Positions 24,225 through 35,918 are shown, counted from the first letter of the stretch. The stretch: DNA of 64,000 bases from Carya illinoinensis (GCF_018687715.1 NC_056755.1:40419501-40483500), one strand, 5' to 3'. Program-made: numbers and translations. Notes: a model not told the origin generated them from the sequence alone.

Positions 24225-25983
24225 TCAAAGCCCCTTGAGTTGTCCCACAAGTCCAGTTAAGGCTGACCATTTCTGAAATGCACTTGCTGACGAGACAAAA
24301 GCAAGTTTGGAGGACTCAACATCATTACGAGTTACTGCAAAGCAAAACATTGTTCATTCATGTGAGTACTAGAAAAATTGCCATAATGTAATCGTAGGTG
24401 GCATTCTGAGACTGCTTCAATGTCACCTGAATGATTGCAAATTTGCAAGGGAGCATGGATGTGGGAAAGCAAGGCACATCTTAGTAATAGAGTAACCCAC
24501 CTGAGGAGATCAATGAAACCAGTGAGGAATTGAATGTCTCCACTTGAGTCTTCTCTTCCGGACTAGAACTCAGCTGCATGTATAGAAGATACATAGAAAA
24601 ATAGTCATAAGTTTAGCGTTTAGACCACATTTCGAAGTTTAGATCATGCTGTCCTTCACAAAAGACTCTCGCTCTTAAAATCAAAACTTTTTCACAGCAT
24701 TGGAAACTTTCAAAGTAAAGAAGCAAGTGATGTTTTGATTTTGAAGCCTAAAATAAGTAAAAAAAGAACTTCCACAGGATTTGTTATTTTCATGAGGGCT
24801 TTTGTGAGGAATAATATCTATAGTTCTTGCGTTCACTGTTGCAAGTAATGACGTTCTCGTCCAAGGTGACCTTGGTGAAGGCTATATTGGCATTCTTAAC
24901 CCACTCTGTATTAGAGCTTCCCCCAAGAACAGTACTAGCTGTAGATAGATCGTTATTGTCAATGGCTTGAGCAACTTTGCTCAGCTTGTACACCACATCC
25001 TGCAGATATCCTGCAAAAGACCATTTTCATTGTGTTTTATTAGAAGGAGGACTCATTGCAGCTGAATGAGATAATATCATGCAAAAGAATATACAACCGT
25101 GCTTCATTACAGGTCGGCTGAGTTGGCTTACTTCGTGCAGGAAAGCAAACTAACCTAAAAGGGTTGAGATTACCACACATTAGTCGATCTAATCACACTC
25201 CAGTTCTGTTCTTCAGTTTTATACAGTTAAAAAAAATCAGCCAGTGTCAAAACTAAATTCTATGCTGAATCACTCCATGCTTCATCGGTGAGAGCGCAAT
25301 CCAATGCAGCACACAGCTTCAAACACATTGCCTAATATTTGCAGTTCAATTTCTGAGAGTTTCAGAATCAAATCCCTCAAAACAGATTATGATGCCCATG
25401 ATAATTTACAACAATCCATCCTAACCAAATTCTTTTGCATGAATCAAACTGAAAAGGAAGTCAGGAATTCCTAGTTTGGAATGATATATCCATTGAGTGC
25501 AAAATGTACAGCATTATTTACCCAAAAAAGTTGAGCATAGATGAACAAGCTTTCATAAAGACTTGAAACTATGCCAATGTAGTACACGAGCTTTGAAAAA
25601 AGTTGCTAAATTTAAGAACCTGTTTCTTTGTTAGATGAACTAATGACTCCTTGTCTCTCAATCCTCTTCTTTCTGTCCTTCTTGACCTTTTCCAAGAGCT
25701 CCACATCGTCGTCAGCCTCCAGAATCGCTGCATTAGAAGCAGACCAATCTTTAGGAGAAAATAAGAAGCCAAAGCTGGTGATGAAGCTGATGGAAAGGCT
25801 TCTTTTGGTAAGATTTGGGGAGGACTCAGCGAATGCCTTGCATATAGCTAATTGTCTCTCTGCATTGTGTTTGTGAGGGAAGAATAATGATGGTGATGTT
25901 AACAAAGAAGAGGAAGGAGATGCTGAAGAGGATAGAGAAGAATAAATGAAGGTATTTGCAGTAGAGAGAAAGGCTGTTGCCAT
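24225..25983 (-). CDS. MPH2: Thylakoid lumen 16.5-kDa protein, MPH2/TL16 type
   Basis: Four exons on the minus strand: 25983-25620, 25010-24871, 24573-24501 and 24334-24225, all with GT/AG introns. They join to 228 codons plus TGA. Residues 1 to about 50 are Ser/Thr-rich like a chloroplast transit peptide. A second hydrophobic segment follows KRSLSISFITSFGFLF (60-75) and ends at SASNA|AILEADDD (near 85/86), as in bipartite lumen-targeting peptides. The mature part, about 143 residues, carries LLEKVKKDRKKRIERQGV, GYLQDVVYKLSKV, NTEWVKNANIAFTK, SSPEEKTQVETFNSSL and ESSKLAFVSSASAF, and ends GLVGQLKGL. This agrees with Arabidopsis MPH2 (At4g02530), a soluble lumen protein needed for photosystem II maintenance under high or fluctuating light. 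The start at 25983 is the first ATG in frame. All splice junctions keep the frame and no damage is seen. Confidence 0.92.
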
Positions 25984-26519
25984 TTCTTGCTTTTCTTTCA
26001 CTTATTATTTTCTGATATTTCTGGTAGGAAAAAAACAATCAGAGGTATTTGCAGTTTGGAAGTTTTGAGGATAAGGTTGCTGGATTGTGTCATCTGATTC
26101 AGTCATTTTTTCATTGCAAGAGGACATGATAGTCATTATCTAATATATTAATAGTATCTCTCGGTAAGAAAAAAGTGGCACCACTTAAAAATACGTGCTT
26201 TTCGTATACTCAACTCAAGAGATATAAATGGATTAATCAGTTAATCCTACTGAAAAATCTAATGCATCTCAAATTGAACAAATGGATTTGTTAATAGGAA
26301 TTTGAAAAAGTATAAGAATGCTTGAATCAATGCATCAAGTTTCTCTATATTTTCCGCTCTCGTATAGCATAGATATATATTATTGGTGTAGGGTTAAAAC
26401 TTAAAACTAAATAAGAAAATTTAGATTGCGACAAAAAACAAGAACAAAAAAAAAAAAAAAAAAAGGACAACTCAAAACAAATGGGTTATTAGACTTATAG
26501 AAATCATATCAAATGTGGT
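25984..26519 (-). promoter_or_regulatory. Upstream region of the MPH2-like gene
   Basis: Presumed promoter and 5' UTR by position. No confident TATA box or light-responsive motif was identified. An A-run lies at 26447-26464. Confidence 0.3.
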
Positions 26520-26768
26520 CATGTTTGGTTGTTGAACTAAATTTAATTTATCTCAATTCATCTCAAATCAATCATTAATGAGAATTGCTATTTTTTTCAA
26601 CTTTCCATAAAAAAGTTAAACGCATCTTAATCTACTTCATACATTTTAACCTAAAAATTTAAACTCATCTCAACTTAAAAATGTTAACTCATCTCAATAG
26701 GATCCACAAATTAAATACTACTATTCATAGTTCAACTAAACTCATCTCAACATCCAAATGTAGTCCAT
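26520..26768 (-). mobile_element. AT-rich MITE copy (TTTGGATTGAGA family), diverged
   Basis: Flanks read TGTTTGGTTGTTGAACTAAA and TCAACATCCAAATGTAGTCC; TATCTCAATTCATCTCAAAT and repeated CTCATCTCAACTTAAA lie inside. The element lacks the usual ATATTATT core, so it may be a related subfamily. Confidence 0.5.
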
Positions 26769-27053
26769 GTTGCTTATAGCCCCACCCTTTCTCTAATAGT
26801 GGTGTTTTGATTCGATAGGCGCATGGACCCTATGTGCTGCTTGTCAGCAAAACTTTTACCATAATACGTGCCACCTTACAAATTTTTTGGTCTTAGATCT
26901 TTAGGATTTGCCATTCTTTAGCCTCCCACATGGATTCCACATGTGGATATAGATTTTTAAACCCTCGGATGATGTAGTCTTTAGTTTCTCTTGTTGCTTC
27001 TCTTTGCTAGCTTCCTGCTGTGCAATAGTCCTACATCACATGATCATAGTGAC

Positions 27054-27956
27054 TACTGACAACCTAGAAGGCACGTCATGGCGTGCACAACCCTAAACTT
27101 CATTAAATGCGACATGGCTCCTTCGTTATGGTGTGCTCATCTTTGCATTCCATTAAATGCGGTGTGGCCTCGATCAAGTGTGCCCATTCCTAAGGTTTGT
27201 CTAGTCGATGGGGTTCAGGGACAGGGGTTGTCATTGACCTTGCGCGCTGGGGACTGTCAGCCAATAGTGGTGTCAGATAACCTGTCCTTCAACCCTTGGC
27301 TAGAGCGTGTTGTCTAGTTGCTCCTTCCCCTGGGCTTCCTAGACCAGCTTGGCCTAACCCATCCTTTGCCCTTGGGCCTTTAGCTTGTTCAGGCCTGTGG
27401 GTTGGGCCAAGCCAAATGTTCAATTTAGCCCCTAATGCAAACACCGCGCACATCAAACATCTTAGATGAGTGTGGAAGTTTTGCAATGGTGCTAATGATC
27501 TCGATAACGATTTATTTTAGACTCTCAATTGGTTATCCCCATATAAGAGTCATACTCCTTTAATAACCAAGAGTCCGGAGTGGAAGGGATATTTAGGGAC
27601 TCAGAGGAATAAGCCCATAGACTAAAGGGCCCAAATTTGAGGCGCCAGGGGCTAAACTACGAGCCCAAGAATTGGTCTCGTTGATGTGTTATAGATAATG
27701 AGAATAGATATCACCTTCAACTGATTAGGGAGGTGATCACTCCACTTTATACAGAGAGAAGTTTAGTAGTTATCACCGTCATCATGCTCCAATAAATAAC
27801 ACCTAAATGTAACACATTTACTACATTCATTTATATACTTATATTGAGAGCACTTCTCTCTAACTTAGACATCAAGTTCCATTGGGCACCCCATCCAGCC
27901 TTTTATGTCATTGCAGGTCATCCGTATTATTGATGGTGTGAAATACGTTCTTAATA
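27054..27956 (+). repeat. 5' LTR of Tat-Gypsy element (start uncertain)
   Basis: Contains a CAATAAATA motif near 27790-27798 and ATTGAGAGCACTTCTCTCTA before the U5-like end. Its last about 52 bp, ATGTCATTGCAGGTCATCC through GTTCTTAATA (27905-27956), match 33702-33753. The left limit is a guess from a change in base composition. Confidence 0.4.
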
Positions 27957-28043
27957 ATAATACCGTTTGTGGGATCTTTACAGACTTCGACGTACTTTCA
28001 CATGCTAACTACCACGCGATCACAGGTAACTTGAGATCAAGAG

Positions 28044-28944
28044 ATGAATACAACAAAGATGGAAGCGAGGCTAGTGGATGTTGAAGAAAATTTGAAAAAG
28101 GTGACAGCTCTGGCAGAGCAGCTGCAGAAGGAGAATGAAGAGTTGAAGTGGCAGAATGCAGCTACACCACCAATCAACAATGATCACACAGAAAGGGATG
28201 AGAAAAGTGTAGGCATAGTCAACGTCAACGAACTATGTAGCCTCATGGATAAATACGAGGAGATGGCAAGAAAAATGGGAGGATCTTCCTTCGTAAAGCA
28301 GTTACTGAACCAGATAGATATTTCCTACATCGGTAAGGTAATGGTGGTACCACTCCTGCCCGAGTTCAAAGTCCTCCAAATCGATATGTATACAGGGATC
28401 CTGTAGATCACTTGAAAGTTTTAAAGCACACATGACTCTCAACGGCTTCCCAGGAGAGGTCGCTTGTCACGCTTTCCCATTGACCTTGAAAAGGATTACA
28501 CGTGGTTGGTTTGGGACTCTGTGGCTAGGGTCTATCAATTGCTTTGAAGAATTGGCCAAATAATTCTTAACGCAATTCATGGCGAGTAGGAGACGCCTGC
28601 GACCTGCAGCTTACCCTCTCACCATTAAGCAGAGAGAATGAAAGAGCTTGAAAGTGTATTTGACCCAATCCAATAAGGAGAAACTGACCATAGATGATCA
28701 AGACAATAAAATCACACTAGCCACCATATTGGGAGGCATATGGCCCCGGAGTCCATTTATGATTGAGTTGGCCAGGAAAATCCCTTCAACTTTGAGGGAA
28801 TTTATGGACAGGGCTAACGATTATGCTAATGAGGAGGACATGTTGCAGGTCCTCTTGGACCCCAAAGGTGAAGTTGAAAGCCAAAAATTCAAGTGGTTTG
28901 AGGGAGAAGAAGGCTGGGTCCAGTCACCAGGGTGGGGGTTGTGA
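28044..28944 (+). pseudogene. Gypsy gag remnant
   Basis: Opens with a coiled-coil-like segment (EENLKKVTALAEQLQKENEE) and continues, after a stop at 28404-28406 and a frame change, with the retrotransposon Gag core: FPGEVACHAFPLTLKRIT, MASRRRLRPAAYPLTIKQRE and then REFMDRANDYANEEDMLQVL (to about 28853). Several premature stops (for example 28561 and 28639) make it non-functional. Confidence 0.75.
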
Positions 28945-29347
28945 AAGACACTCCACACAGTAAGACCAAGGGCCTCGCCTTATCCATAACAACCTAAGCG
29001 TACATGAAAAGTTAGCAACTATAAGGAAAGATACATGCCCACCTACAAGGGCCAACACTATTGTAAGTACCACCAATCGAATACCCATTGGATAGAAGAT
29101 TACTTAACCATGAAGAATGTTATCCGACTACGTTAAGCCAAGAAGGTTAGGGATGTGAGTCCAGGCAGAGCAGGAGCCTAAAAAGACAAAGACAAGATAG
29201 AAAATGAAAGCAAGACACCCCCCGCCAACCACTCAGCCAAGACCAAGCCCCATTGAGGGAAATCCCCACCATAGCAGGAGGATTTGCTAGTAAGGGAGGG
29301 ACAACATCTAGCAGAAAGGCCCTCGCCATCAAGCAAGGTATCATGAA

Positions 29348-29830
29348 GTGTACTTGACGGATAAACCCTCCAAGTACCCCATACTGGATACCACACCTAT
29401 TATTTCCTTCGGAGACGAAGACTGCCAAGGCGTCCTGTGCCCCCATGATGACACCTTGGTAGTCACTTTATTAATTGCAAACTACATCGCTAGGTGGATC
29501 TTGATTGACAGTAGGAGCTCAGATGACATTTTATTTTGGGATGCCTTTGCCAAAATGGGCATTAGCCCTGATAGGCTATGCCCATCACTGACCCCTCTAA
29601 AGGGATTTTCCAGCGAGGATGTTTAACCAATGGGCGCCATCGCATTACTAGTCACGGTTGAGCAAGGTGCCAACATGGTTACAACAATGACAAATTTTTT
29701 GTTTGTTAAAACCTCATCATCCTACAATGTCATATTGGGGCACCCAATTTTGAATAATTTGAAAGTTGTCACCTCTACCTACTATCTAAAAATGAAGTTT
29801 TCAAAAGAGGCAGGCGTCAGTGAGGTCTGA
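29348..29830 (+). pseudogene. Gypsy aspartic protease remnant
   Basis: ISFGDEDCQGVLCPHDDTLV leads to the active-site region WILIDSRSSDDILFWDAF, where the usual D-T/S-G triad reads D-S-R, so the catalytic glycine is lost. After a stop at 29624-29626 the frame continues with VKTSSSYNVILGHPILNNLK, the conserved flank of Tat/Gypsy proteases. Confidence 0.75.
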
Positions 29831-30059
29831 GGGGAGCAAATCTTGGCTCGAGAATGCTACGTGCAAGAACTCAAGGCTGGGGTGCCAGGGGTATGTGTCA
29901 CGAAAAACTCAAGCATTAAGCTGCTACCTCCACCATTAGTTATATTTGGCCAAGACATGGAGGTTAGGATTGAGAGCAATCTAATGCAAGCATAAGCAAA
30001 TGAGCCTCTGGAGTTGGCAACATTACACCCAGATAGTCCGAGTGCCACCACTTGTGTGG

Positions 30060-30650
30060 GAACAAGGCTCCCACCCAAATATAGAGAAGCCTTAAAACAA
30101 CTACTAATTGAGCACAGAGATGTATTCGTCTAGAGTAACAAAGACATGCTAAGAGTTGACAATGCCATCATAGAACACAGGCTATGTGTTGACCCAGTAG
30201 AAAAGAAGATATGACAAAGGAGGAGAACCTTTAGTACAGAGAAGTGTACAACCATAATTGAGGAGATTGCTCGCTTTTTAGCCGCATGATTTATAAGAGA
30301 AACATACTACCTAGAGTGGCTTTCCAACTTGGTGTTGCTAAAGAAAACTAATGGGTAATGGAGAATGTGTGTCGATTTCACAAACTGGAATAAAGTCGGC
30401 CCCAAGGATAGCTTCACATTGCCACGGATAGACATTATTGTAGACGCCATGTGAGGCATCGAGTGCTAAGTTTTACTTACAATCAGATATGTATAAATAA
30501 ATCAAATGAAGAAAAAATGGCGTCCATCACTGACAGAGTTCTTTACTACTATCAAGTAATGCCCTTTGTTGAAAAACGTCGAGGCAACTGATCAAAGGCT
30601 AGTCAATCAAATATTTAAATAACAAATCAGAAAGACTATATAGGTGTATG
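30060..30650 (+). pseudogene. Gypsy reverse transcriptase remnant
   Basis: Plus-strand pieces read LSNLVLLKKTNG, WRMCVDFTNWNKVGPKDSFT and LPRIDIIVDAM (30320-30453), typical of RT motifs 1-3. VYVDDLLLKSKKPAQHLADL at about 30645-30705 is the catalytic YVDD block. At least five premature stops and a short deletion between motifs are visible. Confidence 0.75.
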
Positions 30651-31059
30651 TTGATGACTTATTGCTGAAAAGCAAGAAACCCGCCCAGCATCTAGCCGAC
30701 CTTTGAGAGTCTTTCGATGTGCTTTATAAGTATAAAATGAAATTGAACTTGGTAAAGTGTGCTTTTGGTGTGGGTTAGGGAAAATTCTTAGGCTTCATCG
30801 TCTCCAAGAGGGGCATTGAAGCAAACTTTGAGAAGATCGACACCATCTTGAATATGGAGCTACCCCAGAGCATCAACAACGTCCAATGAATGGTGGGCAA
30901 AGTAGCAGCTTTGAACAAGTTCGTTTCAAGGTCCATAGACAAATGTCTTCCCTTCTTTAGGGTCCTATGAAGGGTCATCTGTGAAATGAGGAATGTGATC
31001 AAGCTTTCCAAAAATTGAAGTAGTACTTATCCAACCCATCACTGTTGAAGCAGTCCAAT

Positions 31060-31860
31060 TAGGGAGACACCTTGTATGTATATTTGGCAGTATCGCCCTA
31101 CGCCGTTTCTACGGTCCTAGTTAAAGAAGAATAAGCAAGGCAAGCGCTAGTGTACTATACAAGCCGCACATTGAAAGGCATCAAAACTAGATATCCACGA
31201 ATTGAAATGCTAGCATTTGCATTAGTGACGGCCGCCAAGAAATTGTGGCCATATTTTCAAACTCATTCCATCAAGGTGTTAATGGAACAACCTATTGGGA
31301 GAATACTATAGAAACCAGGCATCTTAGGTAGATTGGTTACATGGTCAGTAGAACTCAGTGAATTTGACATCGAGTACATACCTAGAAGTGCAGTGAAGGG
31401 ACAAGCTTTGGCAAATTTTATCACCGAGTTCACCGGGCTCCTAGTAGAAGCTGAAGTCACACCCTACCAGCAACCTAGCAGGTTTTTGTTGACAGATCCA
31501 CTTGTCAAATAGGAGGACGAATAGAAATATACATTGTCGAAGAAAGTGGGAAAGAGCAGTATTACATGGTCACATTCACATTTAACACCACTAATAACAA
31601 AGTCGAGTGTGAAGCTTTGATAGCTGGGCTATCGATCGACAAAGCTCTAGGCGTCTTGGAGATAGCAAATGTGGATTCTCAAATCATGGTAAACCAAGTC
31701 ACCACGGCGTATGCCACGAAAGGGGAAAAGTTGAAAAAAATACCTAAGTTGGGTGTTGGAGATCCGTGACCAATTGGCCTACTTTAGTCTTGAGCAGATA
31801 CCGAGAGAAGATAATGTGATAGCAGACAAATTGGCCAAAGTCACCTCCATGATGAATGAG
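31060..31860 (+). pseudogene. Gypsy tandem RNase H domains, remnant
   Basis: The first RNase H shows LYVYLAVSPYAVSTVLVKEE, TRYPRIEMLAFALVTAAKKL and SVELSEFDIEYIPRSAVKGQ (31070-31410). The second, archaeal-type RNase H shows FTFNTTNNKVECEALIAGLS (31570-31631), VDSQIMVNQVTTAYATKGEK and, after a frame change, LEQIPREDNVIADKLAKVTS (about 31792-31850). Two RNase H domains in this order define Tat-lineage Gypsy elements. Stops at about 31309, 31511 and 31767 break it. Confidence 0.75.
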
Positions 31861-31959
31861 GTAAATCTCCATCGGGATGTGCACAAAAGAGTGATAGAAA
31901 TCCCAGCAATCAGAATTCAAGTGAGCCAACTAGGGCCTGCATGACCAGAATGGGCCTAT

Positions 31960-33010
31960 GCAATTTTTGAGTACTTAGACTCAAGTAAGCTCCTTGAAGA
32001 GAAAGAGGTAGTGAAGAAGATAAAAAGGAGCACAACACGATTTGTCAGAATTGACAGAATTCTTTACAAAAAAGGATTTGCCGCTCCATTGCTAAGATGC
32101 ATCTTGCCTAAGGAAGTGTAATATGTCTTAGTAGAGATACATGAGGGCGTCTGCGTGAACCATTCTGGTGGGAAAATGTTGGTGAGAAAAGCCCTTAGGG
32201 CAAGCAATTACTGGCCCAATGCCTTTAGGGACGCTAAACGATTTGCGAAGAAGTGCATCAAATGTGAGATCTAAACCCCCATCCCACACTACCCCTCAGA
32301 GAAGTTATTCTCTATCACCACCCCATGGTTGTTCGCCCAATGGGAAGTTGACTTAGTTGCCCCTTCCCTGGCAAGAAGGGGGGTAAAGCATATAGTCATT
32401 ACCGTAGACTATTTCATGAAATGGGCGGAGGTAGAACCCCTTGCGACTATAAGGGCAAAAATTATCACTAAGTTACTTTGGAAGAACATCATCTGTTGAT
32501 TCGAAATCCTGCATAGTATAATATGTGACAACAGGAAGCAGTTTGACTCAGAATATTACAAAGAATGGTGCAAATATTTGGTGACAACATTCATCACCTG
32601 GGCACTCACAAGCTAATGGGCAAGCAGAGGCAACAGACAAGTTTTTACTTGAGAGTTTAAAAAATGAGCTAACTAACAAGAAGGAAGAGTGGTTAGAAGG
32701 GCTCCCAAGAGTGTCGTGGGCATATAGAAAAATCGTGAAGACCCTAATAGGCGAAACATCGCTTACATTGGCTTTTGGGAATGAAGCAGCCACCCCAATG
32801 GAAATCAATTTGTCTACACACTAAACTCGCCACTTTAGCCAAGCTGAGAACAACGATGCACTAGAGGAGCACCTCGACCTCCTAGAGGAGAAAATAAGAG
32901 AAGCCACGATCCCAAATGTCCACCATAAAAGAAGGACAAAGAGCTATTTCAACAAGCGAGTTAAGCCCAGATCCTTTAAAATGGGCAACTTAGTTCTTAA
33001 AGAAATGGGA
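31960..33010 (+). pseudogene. Gypsy integrase remnant
   Basis: An H-H-C-C zinc domain is readable from HEGVCVNHSGGKMLVRKALR through FAKKCIKCE (about 32140-32270). It is followed by a core with WEVDLVAPSLARRGVKHIVI (first Asp, about 32347) and IICDNRKQFDS (second Asp, about 32525). The third acidic region is frame-shifted (about 32585-32640). A C-terminal stretch KRVKPRSFKMGNLVLKEM (about 32958-33010) resembles the end of Tat integrases. Multiple stops. Confidence 0.75.
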
Positions 33011-33246
33011 GTGACAACATAAGATGAAGGAAAGCTCGGGTCACATTGGGAAAGGCCAAATGTAATAGCAACTAACAACTAACCAGTGTCATACCACCTC
33101 AAGGATAGCCAAGGAAAGGAGTTGCAACACCCTTGGAACGCTTAGCATTTGAAGAAGCTTTACCATTGATTCTTTTTTCCTTTGTATTCAATAAAGCAAG
33201 ATCACTAAAGGTGGAGGGTTGTTCAATTTGCGTGCCTATGACTGCC

Positions 33247-33690
33247 ATACTTAGTCATCAAAGTCGAGTCTAAAAACTCGAGGTGCAGCCAAAGGGCATG
33301 GAGGTCAAAAGACCCTACGACCCCCCAATACATAGCCACCAAAGTCGAGTGCAAAGACTTGCAGTGCACCCAAAGGGCAAGTAGGTCAATAGACTCCACA
33401 ACCCCCATAGTTAACCACCAAAGTTAATTCCAAAAACTTGTGGCATAGCCAAATGGCGTGGAGGTCAAAAGACTCAACGACCTAATACTTAGCCACCAAA
33501 GTTGAGTCAAAAGACTCGTGGTGCAGCCAAAGGATTTGAAAGTCAAAAGACTCCAGGACTCTCATACTTAGTCACCAAAGTCAAGTCTTAAGACTCGTGA
33601 TGCACCTCCACCAGCCCCATACTTAGCTACCAAAGTCGAGTCCATAAACTCACGGTGCAGCCAAAGGGTGTGGATGTTAAAAGATCTCGT
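33247..33690 (+). repeat. About 80-bp tandem repeat array (5-6 units)
   Basis: Units start TTAGCCACCAAAGTCGAGTC at 33251, 33331, 33411, 33489, 33568 and 33623. The steps are 80, 80, 78, 79 and 55 bp, so one unit is shortened. Each contains a GGTGCAGCCAAAGGG block, and most then have GGTCAAAAGACTC. Lies between the Gypsy integrase end and the LTR stub, where Tat elements often carry tandem repeats. Confidence 0.9.
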
Positions 33691-33701
33691 CTTGCCCTCT
33701 T

Positions 33702-33753
33702 ATGTTTTTGCAGGGCATCCATATTGTTGGTGATGTGAAACAAGTCCTTAACA
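33702..33753 (+). repeat. Residual 3' end of Gypsy 3' LTR
   Basis: ATGTTTTTGCAGGGCATCC through GTCCTTAACA corresponds, with substitutions, to 27905-27956 at the end of the 5' LTR. The rest of the 3' LTR is missing. Confidence 0.6.
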
Positions 33754-34023
33754 GGAAGCAAGAAAAAGTTGGTCTCTCCATTAGCCTATCAATAATAGCA
33801 AAATGTAATGCAACTCAATCCGCCACAACATCTAATTGTTGGATTATAATCCAAAAGTTAAGACTGCATCAAACCATTGTGATGGTGACTCCTCCTTGAT
33901 TTATACAAAAAATAATGGGGATGATAGATGAAGAATCTTTTGGTTCTATATCCCATTTATTAATAAGAAAAAGGTTTGTATGATGTTGCTTATAGATCAC
34001 AACTAATTTGTCCTTCCTTTCTT

Positions 34024-34209
34024 AAAAAAGAGAAATAATTTATACAAACTTCAAATAGACAAGTCTCATACAAGCCCTTAAAAAAAGTAAACTTCATCTA
34101 AAACAAATGTAAGAAAACTATTGTTTATTAATGAGGCATACTTTTTTACTAAAGGTTTGTATAATATTTGTCTATTTGAGACTTCTAGCTAGTATTACTC
34201 TTTTTAAAA
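34024..34209. mobile_element. Inverted-repeat MITE
   Basis: The left arm ATACAAACTTCAAATAGACA and right arm TGTCTATTTGAGACTTCTAG are imperfect inverted repeats of about 55 bp, flanked by CTTAAAA and TTTAAAA. Same family as 15965-16152. Confidence 0.6.
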
Positions 34210-34869
34210 ATGCTCTATATTGAAAACATCAACACTTACATGCAGTTTGAACAAAATGAAAAAGAATCTCTTTCATTTCTTCTTTCTCCGTATAGGCTAG
34301 TCTTTTCCATGCCCAACAACCTATCCAACCATTCTTTTTTGGTGCATATACAGTAGCCTAATCCATCAATTTCTGCTTCTTTTTTTTTTTTTTCAGAAAT
34401 AAAATGCTAGATCTAGCGTCAACTACTAGACATGAAGTAATAGACACCACACTGTTGTCTTCTCACATTTACACTGATCTACCACCTCATCAAAAAAGAT
34501 GTTGGAAAAATTAATGGAAATAAAGTTGGAGTTTTGATTCAAAAGTGCGTAATAATGTAGCTTTCCCTCACCAATTTGAATTAATTGGTTTGCACTAGGT
34601 TAAGACAAAGAAGTCTCCAAGATACAATAAAGCCAGAAAATCTCTTTGAGTGATTGGGTTATGCACTTAGCGAAGTCAAACTATGATTGCACTTAACGAA
34701 ATCAAACTAGAATGCTAATTAAATATTTTTAGTTTTGGCAAAGAATCTAATGACTAATGAAGGAATATTGAAATAAAATGTAATTGAGAAAGAAGAAGTG
34801 TCTAAAATGTTTAGACATTTTTAGTCCAATCATGTAACTTAGCGTACACCCAAGTGAAGTACACTTAGT
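34210..34869. other. Intergenic, no gene recognised
   Basis: Nothing with domain or repeat support is visible. Confidence 0.4.
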
Positions 34870-35075
34870 CAAGTTTGGATACTGAGTTGATATGAGATGA
34901 GTTTAGATGAAAGTTGAACAAAATATTGTTAGAATATTATTTTTTAATATTATTATTATTTTAAAATTTCAAAAATTGATTTTTTTTGTTGTATTTTATA
35001 TAAGAATTTGTGAAAGTTATAATAATAAGATGAGATGAGTTGAGAGTGTTTCTCAATCCAAACTGAGCCCTAGTT
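34870..35075 (+). mobile_element. AT-rich MITE copy (TTTGGATTGAGA family), well preserved
   Basis: Begins GTTTGGATACTGAGTTGATA followed by TGAGATGAGTTTAGATGAAA. The core is AATATTGTTAGAATATTATT, and the end is GATGAGATGAGTTGAGAGTG then TTTCTCAATCCAAACTGAG. It is the best plus-orientation copy and serves to define the family here. Confidence 0.75.
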
Positions 35076-35752
35076 AACATGTGCTTTTTAAAAGCTATAA
35101 TATGAGGATTGGAAAGCATTAATTATCAAAAAGTCCAAATGCAGGCATATAGGGGTAAGGTCCTATGAACAGTATCCTACGTGGAGTCAAATGCACCGTT
35201 TTAGAGTAAATAAAATGGTGCATTGGATTGAAGTCAAAATTGTGTAAAGCCCATTAAACGGTGCATTTCACATTTTGTTTCTGTCCACATGCTCTCCCTC
35301 CCCTTCCCTATCTTTGAGCGATTCCATTCCCAACCCAAACCCTAACAAAAAAAAGACCATTTCTCCTATATGTTGGAGGATTTTGCCCTTTCTAGTTTCT
35401 TTGACACCGTCCTAGGTAACTCACTACTTCAATCTCATCTCAAATTACTTTTTTTTATTTTTGAATATTTCTCCCTTCATTTCATTTGATTATTCGACGG
35501 CTATGTACGTATTCTTGTATGCATCTATGGTTGCTTGAAAATGGGAGAGGGGTCCATGGAATCCTCTACTTAAGCATAGTCATAATAGTATCCATATCTG
35601 TTAAGAAACCTGCTTGTAATGGGCTTTCAACGCGAGTTTGAATGACAAAGTAATGATTATTGCTGCTGCATTTTATACATATAGACTTAGCCATTAGGTT
35701 ATTTGGAAACTTGTTTCCCCTTATAGTGCGTCTCTTGTTCTTGCTGTTATTT
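35076..35752. other. Intergenic, no gene recognised
   Basis: A pyrimidine-rich block at 35280-35340 with AACCCTAAC could be a leader, but no coding exon can be supported. Confidence 0.35.
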
Positions 35753-35918
35753 TCTTTTTATAAGTAATAATTCTACATTAATAAGTACAAAACAAGTACA
35801 TAGAAAGTATACTAAAGATATGCCTATCTAGAAGAAGATAAAGATACAAGAAAGCCATGTAGATTGGCCCAGTAAAGTCTCCAGAGACAGTCCAAGATAA
35901 AAGAGTACTAATAAAAAA
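35753..35918 (-). mobile_element. LINE 3'-end fragment
   Basis: On the minus strand the sequence ends GTACTTGTTTTGTACTTATT, AATGTAGAATTATTACTTAT, AAAAAGAAAA. This looks like the 3' tail of plant L1 LINEs, with internal TTCTTGTATCTTTATCTTC. A severely 5'-truncated copy without coding sequence. Confidence 0.5.

Larger units (their letters stand above)
27054..33753 (+). mobile_element. Ty3/Gypsy LTR retrotransposon, Tat type, decayed
   Basis: Domains occur in the order Gag (28044-28944), protease (29348-29830), reverse transcriptase (30060-30650), RNase H (31060-31440), second archaeal-type RNase H (31480-31860) and integrase (31960-33010), all on the plus strand with many stops and frameshifts. 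A second RNase H between the first one and integrase is the hallmark of the Tat lineage. The 5' LTR seems to end near 27956 (GTTCTTAATA), followed by a primer-binding-like ACCGTTTGTGGGATC. An 80-bp tandem array (33247-33690) lies 3' of pol. The 3' LTR is reduced to its last about 52 bp (33702-33753). The start is uncertain because no full second LTR exists for comparison. Confidence 0.75.

Noticed and set aside
33247..33690. Regular 80-bp direct repeats resembling a CRISPR array
   Set aside because: Units are contiguous and diverged along their whole length, with no unique spacers, and lie in a plant Gypsy element.
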